Origin: Vibrio casei
Lineage (GTDB): Bacteria; Pseudomonadota; Gammaproteobacteria; Enterobacterales; Vibrionaceae
Direction of reading: 5' to 3'
DNA: 64,000 nt
Assembly (NCBI RefSeq): GCF_002218025.2
Contig: NZ_AP018681.1
Coordinates: 620,001-684,000 of the forward strand
Shown here: positions 38,073 through 47,402 of the stretch, in pieces
How the letters are laid out: the number at the start of each line of letters is the position of its first letter
How positions within the stretch are numbered: position 1 is the first letter of the stretch
Notes under the pieces: model-generated
Seen by the model: the letters and a program-made list of their open reading frames with translations, nothing else
Database searches by the model: none
Told to the model about the DNA's origin: nothing
Translations under genes and position numbers: made by a program

Positions 38073-39593
38073 TTATTTAGCGACGGATGTTTTCGTTGCA
38101 TTTAATGTTGAAGCTTTGGCTTTTGTATCGGGCATATCCGAATCGCCACCTTCCATCGCACTTCGCTCTTCATCTAAAATCGCTTTAGCTTGTGCTTTCG
38201 TTACCGAATTAACCGGTGTGCATAAGCTCACAAACACGCCAGCAATTAACGCAAAGAGTACGGATGGAATGCATGGATTTCCCCAAAAAGTGGTCCAATC
38301 AGCGTTAAACATCACAGAAATAGAGGCAGTGGATGCTCCAATTAAAGTTGCAATGGCACCTTGCCAATTATAACGACTCCAGAACCGGCCTAACATTCCG
38401 CAGACGAACATGCCAGACATCACCGTTGAAATCATTTTGGTAATGTAGCTAATAATATCGTTGGACGTTAATGCAAACAGCAAGGCGAAACCAATCACAA
38501 TCACCAGTGATAAACGAGAATACAACACCATTTTATTCTTAGGCGGTACCGTACCAGTAAACATGATATACACGTCACGAAGTAGGATAGAGACACCAGC
38601 AATCGCATCTGAACTAGCGCTCGACATCGTGGCAGAAAGGCCAGCAATCAATACAATTAAACCTAGACCAACAGGTAAAACTGTAGCCGCCACAAATGGG
38701 AATGAGTAGTTAGGGTTATTCAACTCAGGATTGATCGCATGAGCTGACATGCCTATGATTGCAGGAATAATCGAGAAGAATAGATACAAAATACCTGATG
38801 CCATAAATGAGCGACGAATCGTTTTGACGTCTTTTCCTGAATAAATACGCTGGCGAAATGATGGCGTCGCCAGCACACCAACGCCGACAACTGTCGCCAG
38901 TGAAAGCGCCGGGATCCAGCCGAGTTTATCAATCGCAAGGAAACTAGTGGCTGCTGCATCCATACCATCATATAAATGATCGAGACCACCGATATAATTA
39001 ACCGACATCACCGCCATAAGAATAAAGCCGGTAAATAGGATGATGGCTTGAATAGTATCCGTCCATACCACTGCCGTATAACCACCGATCACAACATAGA
39101 TGGTAAATGCCGCAGCAATAATAATTTTTGCCGTCGTAAGGTCAATATCAGCAATCCACGCAAGGTATAAACCGCCACCTAAAATATGTGCTCCTAGCCA
39201 ACCAATCGAAGCAACAAAGATTAATACGCCCACTAAATTCTTAACGGTTTTATTCGCGCCAACGTAATAAGCTAACTCTTCACTCATTGTCATAAAATTT
39301 AGTTTACGCATTGGAGCAAACCACAACGCTAATAGAATAATGCCGATGGCACCGCCTATGCCGTATAAAGTACCCGCCCAACCATTAGCATAACCAAAGC
39401 CAACAGCGCCCATGCTTGAACCCGTACCAACCATCGTCGCAACTGTCGTTCCTAATATGAGAAATAACGGTAACCCTCTTCCCCCAAGTAAAAAATCTTC
39501 CCCTGATTTCTGATTACGGGAAACAAACCACCCTAACCAGATTAAAAATAATACATACGCACCGAAACCGGTGAGAAACAGTGTACTGTGCAT
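38073..39593 (-). CDS. Sodium:solute symporter (SSS family)
   Basis: A 506-residue inner-membrane Na+-coupled symporter with about 13 hydrophobic helices. The start is ATG 39593 (AAGGGG upstream). Family features are FLLGGRGLPLFLILGTTVATMVGTGSSMG, VIGGYTAVVWTDTIQ and LSATMSSASSDAIAGVS. Given its operon with D-aminoacylase and RidA, it probably imports N-acyl-D-amino acids or D-amino acids (inference). The C-terminal tail is hydrophilic. Confidence 0.9.
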   Translation of the reverse strand: MHSTLFLTGFGAYVLFLIWLGWFVSRNQKSGEDFLLGGRGLPLFLILGTTVATMVGTGSSMGAVGFGYANGWAGTLYGIGGAIGIILLALWFAPMRKLNFMTMSEELAYYVGANKTVKNLVGVLIFVASIGWLGAHILGGGLYLAWIADIDLTTAKIIIAAAFTIYVVIGGYTAVVWTDTIQAIILFTGFILMAVMSVNYIGGLDHLYDGMDAAATSFLAIDKLGWIPALSLATVVGVGVLATPSFRQRIYSGKDVKTIRRSFMASGILYLFFSIIPAIIGMSAHAINPELNNPNYSFPFVAATVLPVGLGLIVLIAGLSATMSSASSDAIAGVSILLRDVYIMFTGTVPPKNKMVLYSRLSLVIVIGFALLFALTSNDIISYITKMISTVMSGMFVCGMLGRFWSRYNWQGAIATLIGASTASISVMFNADWTTFWGNPCIPSVLFALIAGVFVSLCTPVNSVTKAQAKAILDEERSAMEGGDSDMPDTKAKASTLNATKTSVAK

Positions 39594-39770
39594 AACGCAC
39601 CCCTTATACTGATTCGCTTGATTATTGGACATCCACTGTCTTCTTTTGACTTAGTCAGTGCTGTTCAGTGATTGACTGTTTATACAGTCTTTTTTGCTTT
39701 ATTAGCAGGCTGGTTCATTGCCAGCCTTTCTTTTTATTTCACTTTTTTCTTTAGTTTCAATTAAATGAAA

Positions 39771-40163
39771 CTAAACGCGATCTTTGCGATAACACGTCAC
39801 ATCAACTTCAACTTTTACATCCACCACCAAATCACACACCATACAAATACGTGCGGGAGGGTTTGCTCCAAAGAATTCTTTAAAAACTTTGTTAAACGAT
39901 TGGAAATAACGGGAGTCTGTCAGAACCACTTTCACATGTACGACATCTTCAAGCCCGTAACCAGCTTCTTCCATAATGTTGACGCAGTTTTGAATCGCAA
40001 GACGAGATTGATCAACAATTCCACCTTCAATCACTTCACCATCAGTCATTGGGGTCTGGCCCGAAACGTACAAAAAACCACCCGCTTCTGTCGCACGAGC
40101 AAACGGTAAATGTTGACCACCCGTACCAGTACCGCCTTCAACACCGTAACGTTTGATAGACAT
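39771..40163 (-). CDS. RidA/YjgF family enamine-imine deaminase
   Basis: A 130-residue RidA-family protein. The start is ATG 40163 (GGAGAA upstream). It shows FLYVSGQTPMTDGEVIEGGI, QNCVNIMEEAG and the terminal GANPPARICMVCDLVVDVKVEVDVTCYR; the Arg of PPAR is the substrate-binding residue of the family. RidA hydrolyses reactive enamines such as 2-aminoacrylate, which PLP dehydratases release. That fits a locus with a D-serine-dehydratase-like enzyme. Confidence 0.9.
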   Translation of the reverse strand: MSIKRYGVEGGTGTGGQHLPFARATEAGGFLYVSGQTPMTDGEVIEGGIVDQSRLAIQNCVNIMEEAGYGLEDVVHVKVVLTDSRYFQSFNKVFKEFFGANPPARICMVCDLVVDVKVEVDVTCYRKDRV

Positions 40164-40235
40164 AATCTTCTCCACTTTTTAGAACATTCAATAAATACAT
40201 TAAGCCTTGCGGCTAACTCTTTTCACTTGCCATCA

Positions 40236-41684
40236 TTACTGTTGATGGCGATATAAAAAACGACCATGTCGATTACTATCAACCTTGCCATTTGAATAAC
40301 TGACTTGCCCATTCACCATTACACAATAAATACCTTTTGCGGCAGCAATTGGATTTTCGAATGTGGCTTCATCTTTAATCTCTTGGGCATCAAACAACAC
40401 CAAATCAGCGTAACCACCCACTTTTATTTCCCCCCGATCTGCTAAGCAATATCGTTTGGCTGACATACCTGTCATTTTATGTACCGCTTGTTCGAGGCTG
40501 AAAATTTTTCGATCACGAGTGTAATGGGACAAAACTCTTGGAAACGCACCCCATAAACGAGGGTGTGGATGCGGATCATTAGGCAAACCATCGGAGCCCA
40601 CCATAGTTAAACGATATTTCAATACGCGCTCTACATCGGCTTCATCCATACAGTGATACACCGCTCCGGCTGGCTGCATCGCTTTTGCCGCTTCCATAAG
40701 GGGTAGACCCATATCACAAGCAATGTCCTTCAACATTTTTCCTGCATACTCAGGTTTTGCATCTGACCAAGTAATAAAAATATCAATGTCTTCGGTGACT
40801 TGCTTTAAATCAAGCGTGGATGAACTGGCCGAATACGGATAACAATCGCATGACACATCTTGATGCTTGGCGGTTTTTTCCATTAACTCAATAGTTTCAG
40901 CCGTTCGCCCCCAGTTTCCGGCTCCAGCACATTTCAAATGTGAAATCACTACAGGTACTTTGGCGTGCTTTCCAGTGCGAAACGCTTCATCCATCGCTTC
41001 TAAAATTTGCTCGAACTCTGTACGCATATGAGTGGTATAAATACCGTCAAACTCTGCAAGTTCTTCGGCAAGTTGCATTACCTCTTCTGTCGGAGCTGAG
41101 TTCGCACTGGAATAAGCCAAACCTGAGCTCAAACCTAATGCGCCTTGCTGCATCGCTTCACGTAAGCAAGATTTCATTTGAGCAATTTCATCACTTGAAG
41201 CCGCTCGATATAAATCATCCATCACGTTATTTCGCAATGTAGTATGCCCAACTAAACCCGCAACATTAACCGCTGGCTGAGCCTCCTGAACCGCCTTGGC
41301 GTACGACTCAAAACTTGGATATTTAAAATCCGCACGCTTACCTAATAAATTCATCGGATCTGGTGGGTCGCCAGCAAATGCTGCCGGTGAAGCACTGATA
41401 CCACAGTTACCAACAATCACCGTCGTAACACCTTGGCTGATTTTTGGTAAACATTCAGGGTAACGAATAACGTTAGTGTCATCATGTGTATGAACATCGA
41501 TAAAGCCCGGTGCTAATACTAAGCCGTTACCATCGATCACTCGCCCATTGCCGAATATTTCTGTATTGGCTAGGTCACCAATCACCACAACTCGATCATT
41601 CTTTACTGCGACATCAGCAAAGTAAGCATCTTTTCCTGTTCCATCAACAACTTGAACATGTCTAAAAAGTGTATCGAATTGCAT
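40236..41684 (-). CDS. N-acyl-D-amino-acid deacylase (D-aminoacylase)
   Basis: A 482-residue amidohydrolase that removes the acyl group from N-acyl-D-amino acids. It is cytoplasmic and zinc dependent. Metal ligands H65 and H67 lie in PGFIDVHTHDD. The D-aminoacylase-specific cysteine is C94 in VGNCGISASP. Other motifs are THMRTE, VISHLKCAG, MVGSDGLPNDPHPHPRLWGAF and the final GYADLVLFD. It is in an operon with RidA and the symporter, downstream of the RpiR-type regulator gene. Confidence 0.93.
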   Translation of the reverse strand: MQFDTLFRHVQVVDGTGKDAYFADVAVKNDRVVVIGDLANTEIFGNGRVIDGNGLVLAPGFIDVHTHDDTNVIRYPECLPKISQGVTTVIVGNCGISASPAAFAGDPPDPMNLLGKRADFKYPSFESYAKAVQEAQPAVNVAGLVGHTTLRNNVMDDLYRAASSDEIAQMKSCLREAMQQGALGLSSGLAYSSANSAPTEEVMQLAEELAEFDGIYTTHMRTEFEQILEAMDEAFRTGKHAKVPVVISHLKCAGAGNWGRTAETIELMEKTAKHQDVSCDCYPYSASSSTLDLKQVTEDIDIFITWSDAKPEYAGKMLKDIACDMGLPLMEAAKAMQPAGAVYHCMDEADVERVLKYRLTMVGSDGLPNDPHPHPRLWGAFPRVLSHYTRDRKIFSLEQAVHKMTGMSAKRYCLADRGEIKVGGYADLVLFDAQEIKDEATFENPIAAAKGIYCVMVNGQVSYSNGKVDSNRHGRFLYRHQQ

Positions 41685-41732
41685 GTTTACCTCTTCATTT
41701 TAAAATAATGTCGCGCTTTATATTCTGTAGAT

Positions 41733-42596
41733 TCAATCACCTAATGGCTGACGATCATCACCACCACGGTGGCTATCTAATGCCAGTTTCAAGCGGCGTA
41801 ATTTATCTCGTGAACGACTTTTCTGACGAATCGCGACTTCCATTGCAATCACATCGATTAAGGCCATCATGGCGTAACGTGATGCTGAAGGTTTATAAAT
41901 GAAATCACCTTCGTTATTGATAATCGGCAATGTCACATCACTAAGCTGAGCTAAAGGCGAACCAGCCGGTGTAATAGAAATAATTTTCAAACCGTATTGC
42001 TTGGCTATCGATGCTGGTTCAACCACTTCCGGCGTATACCCAGTTGCTGAAATCACCACTAGCACATCATTACTGTCTGCAGTTGAAGCAACCATACGCG
42101 CTAATAAGCCATCGTTATAAGCCACTGTCGCAAAACCTAAACGTACTAAGCGATATTGAAACTCTTGGCTCATAACCGTTGATCCACCGCCCATACCAAT
42201 CGAAATAATCTGTCGCGCCCCAAGTAGATATTCGACCGCTTTATTCACATCAGCTTCATTAACCAATTTACGGTTAGCATCAGCCATGCTTTTAATCGAT
42301 TCATAAATACCTTGAAAACCGGTCGTTTCTGGTGGCTCAATAATGAATCGTTGTCCAACGGCTAAAGACTGCGCTAACTTTATTTTAAGGTCTCGAACAT
42401 TGATGCAACCTACCGCTTTAGCGAAACGTGTAATGGTTGCTTCACTGACGCCGGCTTCTTGAGCAAGCTCGGTAATGCTCGCCTTAGCTGACATTTCTAA
42501 ATCATCGACAACAAGCCGTGCGACTTTTTTTTCAGCTTCACGTAACAATGGAAAACATTCCGTAATTTTAGAAACAATGTCTACTTCGATGCTCAT
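41733..42596 (-). CDS. RpiR/MurR-family regulator
   Basis: A 287-residue transcription factor. The N-terminal RpiR HTH is SITELAQEAGVSEATITRFAKAVGC (about 38-62), followed by a C-terminal SIS sugar-isomerase-fold sensor (IGMGGGSTVMSQEFQYRL, VVISATGYTPEVVEPASIAKQ). It heads the minus-strand operon and faces the divergent PLP enzyme, so it probably controls both. The regulatory interval carries four copies of TGTTAG/CTAACA. Confidence 0.9.
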   Translation of the reverse strand: MSIEVDIVSKITECFPLLREAEKKVARLVVDDLEMSAKASITELAQEAGVSEATITRFAKAVGCINVRDLKIKLAQSLAVGQRFIIEPPETTGFQGIYESIKSMADANRKLVNEADVNKAVEYLLGARQIISIGMGGGSTVMSQEFQYRLVRLGFATVAYNDGLLARMVASTADSNDVLVVISATGYTPEVVEPASIAKQYGLKIISITPAGSPLAQLSDVTLPIINNEGDFIYKPSASRYAMMALIDVIAMEVAIRQKSRSRDKLRRLKLALDSHRGGDDRQPLGD

Positions 42597-42842
42597 GTCA
42601 CAACCCTCTTAATGATGAGAATGTTAGTGTGTGTCACTCAACTTAAAAGTGAGAGACCACACAAAACCCTAGATTATGTGTGATAGTTTCTAACATGAAA
42701 TAATAATAAATAAGGTTAATCCGCTTTAAATCAATAGATTAAATAATGTTACTCACTTAAGAAAGAAAACTAACAATAATAAAAAATGTTAGTTACTATC
42801 ATAAAAGATAATATTATCACCAGTATTAGAAGGATTGAATGA
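42597..42842. promoter_or_regulatory. Divergent control region with repeated TGTTAG motif
   Basis: The hexamer TGTTAG or its complement CTAACA occurs at 42622-42627, 42690-42695, 42770-42775 and 42787-42792. The last two lie in a perfect inverted repeat AACTAACA (42768-42775) / TGTTAGTT (42787-42794), about 50 bases before the start codon of the plus-strand gene. These are candidate operators for the RpiR-family regulator. Confidence 0.5.
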
Positions 42843-44063
42843 ATGAATAATATCGGAACCAAAGGGGTATGGGCGCAAGAGAACCCACAAGGTATTTATA
42901 GCCTAATTAATGAAGAAATTAGCTTGCCCACTGCGGTCATTAAGCAATCCGCACTCAGCAACAATTTAAATTGGATGCAAAAATTTGCTGATCATCATCA
43001 AGTAAAACTGTCTCCTCACGGCAAGACCACAATGACTGTGGATTTCTTCACCGAACAATTAAATGCAGGTGCGTGGGGGATCACGATTGCCACTCCCGCT
43101 CAAGCACAAATCGCCGCGAAGGCTGGTGCAAAAAATATCATTATGGCAAACCAATTAGTTGGCAAAGCCAACATGGCTATCATTGCAAATTTAATTGAAG
43201 AACAGCACGTAAACTACTTGTGCTGCGTGGATTCAGTTGCCAATGCACATCAGCTCAACACTTTTTTTGAAGCTCGTAACATCAAGTTAAATGTATTAAT
43301 TGAAATGGGCGTGACCGGCGGTCGTTGTGGCTGTCGAACACCAGAAGAAGTTGAGACGCTAGCTCAAGTGATTGCCAATACTCCAGCGCTAACATTGCAA
43401 GGTATTGAAGTTTACGAAGGCGTTATTCATGGCGATAACGCTGAGCAGCAGATCCGCGAATTTTTAACCGTTGCGATTGATCTAGTAAAAACCTTTAAAC
43501 AGCAAGAACTTATTCAACAAGTATCGCCTATAATTACGGGAGCGGGTTCTGCTTGGTACGACATCGTGGCGGAAACCTTCAGTGCACATCACGATTTAAC
43601 GCCAATCCTCCGTCCTGGTTGCTATTTAATTCATGACACTGGTATCTATCAAGATGCGCAAAATGCAGTGATGAACCGTGCACAACATAATTCTGGTTTT
43701 GCTTGTGAATTAGGTGGTGATTTAAGCTCTGCTTTAGAAGTGTGGGCCTATGTTATTTCAAGACCAGAAGCTGGCACAGCAATTGTAGGAATGGGGAAAC
43801 GTGATGTGGCCTTTGATGCAGGATTGCCGATCGCCGAACATGGTTACCGCGATGGCAAAACTATTTCCATTGAAGGCTTAACTTCCATTGCGGTAATGGA
43901 TCAGCATACTTTTGTGACGGTAGAAGAAGGATGCGATTTACAAGTCGGCGATATGATTGCCTTTTCAACCTCACACCCTTGTTTAACCTTTGATAAATGG
44001 CGCTACATTGCAGTATGTGATGATGAGTTCCAAGTAACTCGTTGGGTTGAGACTAGTTTTTAA
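42843..44063 (+). CDS. D-serine dehydratase-like / D-threonine aldolase-like PLP enzyme
   Basis: A 406-residue fold-type III PLP enzyme (alanine racemase N-terminal domain, DSD1-like C-terminal domain). The PLP lysine is K61 in KLSPHGKTTMT. The zinc-binding pair of the DSD1/D-threonine aldolase group is H378 and C380 in TSHPCLTFDKW. GAGSAWYD and LRPGCYLIHD are also conserved. It should deaminate or cleave a D-amino acid released by the deacylase, and RidA would clear the enamine by-product. It is divergent from the RpiR operon. Confidence 0.9.
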   Translation: MNNIGTKGVWAQENPQGIYSLINEEISLPTAVIKQSALSNNLNWMQKFADHHQVKLSPHGKTTMTVDFFTEQLNAGAWGITIATPAQAQIAAKAGAKNIIMANQLVGKANMAIIANLIEEQHVNYLCCVDSVANAHQLNTFFEARNIKLNVLIEMGVTGGRCGCRTPEEVETLAQVIANTPALTLQGIEVYEGVIHGDNAEQQIREFLTVAIDLVKTFKQQELIQQVSPIITGAGSAWYDIVAETFSAHHDLTPILRPGCYLIHDTGIYQDAQNAVMNRAQHNSGFACELGGDLSSALEVWAYVISRPEAGTAIVGMGKRDVAFDAGLPIAEHGYRDGKTISIEGLTSIAVMDQHTFVTVEEGCDLQVGDMIAFSTSHPCLTFDKWRYIAVCDDEFQVTRWVETSF

Positions 44064-44280
44064 TTCTAATTTAATCAAATTATCTTCACCACTCTAAAAA
44101 TAAAGCCAATAATTGAAGTGTAAACCGTACGTGAACACTATAATTATTAGGCTTTTTACTTTCACTTCAATGACGTGATGTTTTTAAAAAACATAGGCTA
44201 AAATCATCGTGCTCTCAACGTTATATCACTCTTATATGGAGCCCGATGATATTTGAGTCTTGCTGTTGGAGTTTAGGCAT

Positions 44281-44305
44281 GAAGGCTCTTAAAATGCGAG
44301 CCTTC
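44281..44305. terminator. Hairpin at the end of the convergent pair
   Basis: GAAGGCTC / GAGCCTTC perfect 8-base stem between the convergent PLP enzyme and BatD-like genes. There is no clear T tract, so termination is uncertain. Confidence 0.4.
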
Positions 44306-44326
44306 TACATGGTTTGATATTAGCTA

Positions 44327-45703
44327 TCAAAGTAACTTATGATTTTTATTTATGCGAATTCGGTTTAATGCTGGTATAGCCTGATATTCATATTTAAGTG
44401 TCTGTGAGTATGGTTGTCTTTTAATTCGCCTCCACAACCATAACATAGTGGATCTATCCGATTGATCAGAAAGCGCTTTTTTTACTCTCTTTTGCCAAAT
44501 AGAGTCAATGTCATAATCCATTAACGCAACTTGTTGCGTTTTTTCTCGCAAGCGTCGGTACAAAAAGGTGCGGCACATCGGCCAGTTTTTATACCATAAT
44601 GCTCGATAAAAACACGCCCATTCCGGTAACGGGTGAGTATGATAATAACGAACCCCCTGCCACAATATGACACCAAAACTAAAAACAAAAACAAACACCG
44701 CAATCAAATAAACCGCATAGTACTGTAGCCATGATTTCAAGGTATGCTTAACTTCAAATGTCTTTTGAGGCAAATGCAACAATTCTAATGATTGCGACTG
44801 TGTGTTCCACCAAGGCACCCCAACAGCTGGAAACGTTAATTCCCCCCCTTTTTGTAAAACATAAGTCGTTTTTTCTATTCGACTAGCACTAAAAATGCCG
44901 CGATCTTGACTGTCTTGTTTTTGACTTGGAGATACGTAAGCCTGATAAGCCTCATTTAAAATCACATCACTAGGGTTAGGCAACATAACGGCTAAAGTAT
45001 CTTGAGCCCGTAAAGTGATCGTACGGGTAATACTATCGCCAACATGTAACGATGACTGGCTCACCTGCCAATCTTCATTTAAAGAAGCCTTCGGAGCTGC
45101 AATCCAGTGGGAAGATGACGACAATTGTTCCGTAGGATATTTTACACCCACCCATTCTTCTTTTGTCCATAAACGAATGGTGTGTGGCTCTCCACCTTTA
45201 GGATCCGCTACATGGACATCAATCGGCATGGATGGAATATGATAAAGTCCATCTTGAGTCATAAATAACGGGATATCCCAAAGTTGATAGGTCCAAGTCT
45301 GACCATTAACCCTGTTCGACATTTTATTGGGAGTTAGAGCGCGTTGTGTCGTAATTAAATTAGGGATATTTAACTTTGGTATTTGTGTCCCCTTTGTGAA
45401 CCATGTTGGCACCGCAATTACGATATGCCAAGCAGCCGGCTCATTGACCATCCATTCCGCCGTTGGCGTTGGTAAAGTCCCCTTTTCTTCGGCCTTTGCA
45501 CTGAGAGGCTTTTCTTTATTATTTGATTTATTTATAGGCACAAAATTTTGGTCATATTGATAAGAGGCTATGTCATGCTTTGCACCTACCCAACTATAAA
45601 TCTTAACACCAAGCGTATTGTGAGAATTGTCTACCATTTCCACAGAATAAGCAGGGGGAGAAAAAGTCCAAATAATGCATGCCATAGTGAAAAAATAACG
45701 CAT
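44327..45703 (-). CDS. BatD-like membrane protein
   Basis: A 458-residue protein with a signal peptide (MRYFFTMACIIWTFSPPAYS). The large periplasmic beta-rich region includes SQSSLHVGDSITRTITLRAQDTLAVMLPNPS and TYVLQKGGELTFPAVGVPWWNT. A single transmembrane helix (YYAVYLIAVFVFVFSFGVIL) and a cytoplasmic tail follow. This is the layout of BatD (Bacteroides aerotolerance) proteins. Its ATG overlaps the stop of the preceding gene (TAATG). It is the last gene of the MoxR/VWA operon and itself shows no frameshift. Confidence 0.8.
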   Translation of the reverse strand: MRYFFTMACIIWTFSPPAYSVEMVDNSHNTLGVKIYSWVGAKHDIASYQYDQNFVPINKSNNKEKPLSAKAEEKGTLPTPTAEWMVNEPAAWHIVIAVPTWFTKGTQIPKLNIPNLITTQRALTPNKMSNRVNGQTWTYQLWDIPLFMTQDGLYHIPSMPIDVHVADPKGGEPHTIRLWTKEEWVGVKYPTEQLSSSSHWIAAPKASLNEDWQVSQSSLHVGDSITRTITLRAQDTLAVMLPNPSDVILNEAYQAYVSPSQKQDSQDRGIFSASRIEKTTYVLQKGGELTFPAVGVPWWNTQSQSLELLHLPQKTFEVKHTLKSWLQYYAVYLIAVFVFVFSFGVILWQGVRYYHTHPLPEWACFYRALWYKNWPMCRTFLYRRLREKTQQVALMDYDIDSIWQKRVKKALSDQSDRSTMLWLWRRIKRQPYSQTLKYEYQAIPALNRIRINKNHKLL

Positions 45704-47402
45704 TATTTCTCCTCTCTCTGCTGCTGGTATTGAATAGAAAACTTTGATTGTAAAAACTGTTTCGGATCACTTTCCACTCGTTGAAACCATTTATCTATAG
45801 ACGCATCGCTTTCCAACAATTGATCCGCTGTCATTTTGTCATCAAGCAATGCTTCTTGTGTGACCTGAGTTTCTGCGCCATCAGACGTTTGAGGTTCACT
45901 TCCCAGTTCATGAGACGCATCTTGACTAGCGTCCATTCCTTCAGATTGGCTCTTACTAAATTCATTAATCTCTTTAATCACCGCAACAACAATAACCAGA
46001 TTATGCTGAGCAATCTTATTATCAGGCTGTTGATGGACTAACTTAGATAATAATGCTCTTGCTGCAACATATTGACGACCTCTGGCTAATGCACTCGCTG
46101 CATGAAGTTGCATATTAAAATCATGATTTTGATTTAATACTTTATAAGCGGCATCAAATTGAGAAGCATAATAAAAAGCCACACCTTTATGTAATGGATC
46201 ATCATAATGATTGGCTGCTTTCAAGTAATTCCCTCGGTTAAAATACCATTGGCCTTGCTGATCTCGCGTCATCCATAGATCAAGCCAAGCTTGCATCACT
46301 TTATCTCCAAATGAAAACGAGGCCGCTACTTGTGCTGCTTCTGGCTGGGCTGTGCTTTTCACCGGTACCGCATAAGCTGAATGAGAGTTCAATAATAAAG
46401 CACTCAAAGCAATACTATTGATCAGTATTCCTGCACATGCCCACTGCACTATCCAACCTCGACGGAACCAAAGTAATAATAAAACAGCAATGGGTATCAA
46501 TAATCCATATCCCATATCCTGCCATGGTTGAGAATTTTTTGTATTAAGAGAAGCATGATTTTCAACTCGGCGAATAATGGTTTTCACATCACTGTCATCC
46601 ACAGACATAGTGATTACCGAACCATTCACTTCACTGGTTAGCTGCTGTAACGCATCAAGTCTAAGTGGGATATCACTTGGTGCATCGACATTACCAGCCG
46701 CCAGAATGATTAATTGTGTCTCTGGCATTTCTTTATTCAAGGCTTGACGCCAAGCTGAAACACTTGAAGCATTAACATCGTTTGTAATAAGAAGGATAGT
46801 TCCTGCATTAGGCGAGCCTTTTAACTGATGCTCAACTAGAGGGATAGCAAGTGAGCTATCTTTACCTGCTAATGGCATAACATCAGGCCCTAATGCTTCT
46901 AGCATAGGCTTAAAAACAGAGGAATCTTCCGTCAATGGCATAGCAAGATGCGCACTACCTGCATAAGCGATCAGAGCGTTAAGGCCTCCTGAACGTTGGG
47001 CAAGAATATCTTCCATTTTTTGTTTCGCTCGGGTTAACCTGTCAGGTGCGACATCTTTTTCTTGCATTGCAGAACCACTATCGAGCACCATCACTAAAGG
47101 GGTTTGGTCTTGATGAAATGGCGATGGTTGTTTTTCCATGTTGGCCCCGAGCACACCAAAATAGCCAATGCAATAATAATAGATAAAATAACGATTGGTA
47201 ATCGACGCTTTAGCCCATTCTCACCGACAGTTAAAGCAACGCGTAAATGATTTGGTAGTTTTTTCTGCCAATTTGAAACTTGGGATTCACTTTTCCATTT
47301 AATCAACAATAACCCAATAAAAGGAAAAAATGCGATCAGCCACCATGGACGTAGAAAATGAAATTGAGCCATAGCATGAGACCATTCAACAAAATCAAAC
47401 AC
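45703..47402 (-). pseudogene. BatB/BatC-like VWA-TPR protein, frameshifted after the N-terminal membrane segment
   Basis: The N-terminal frame starts at GTG 47402, which has a perfect AAGGAGG 6 bases upstream. It encodes FHFLRPWWLIAFFPFIGLLL and a second helix ending CSGPTW. It then runs out of frame at KNNHRHF and stops. The -1 frame continues EKQPSPFHQDQTPLVMVLDSG with the VWA domain, two more membrane helices and a TPR region (WYFNRGNYLKAANHYDDPLHKG). Restoring one base in TGGAAAAAC (near 47120) gives the family sequence. The MIDAS reads DSGSA instead of DxSxS, so metal binding is also doubtful. Confidence 0.85.

Noticed and set aside
47094..47154. Programmed -1 frameshift as the normal expression mode of the BatB-like gene
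   Set aside because: The shift site has only five A (GGAAAAAC), not a canonical heptamer, no clear downstream structure was found, and neighbouring genes in the operon also carry frameshifts; mutation is simpler. Listed as a finding only for checking.
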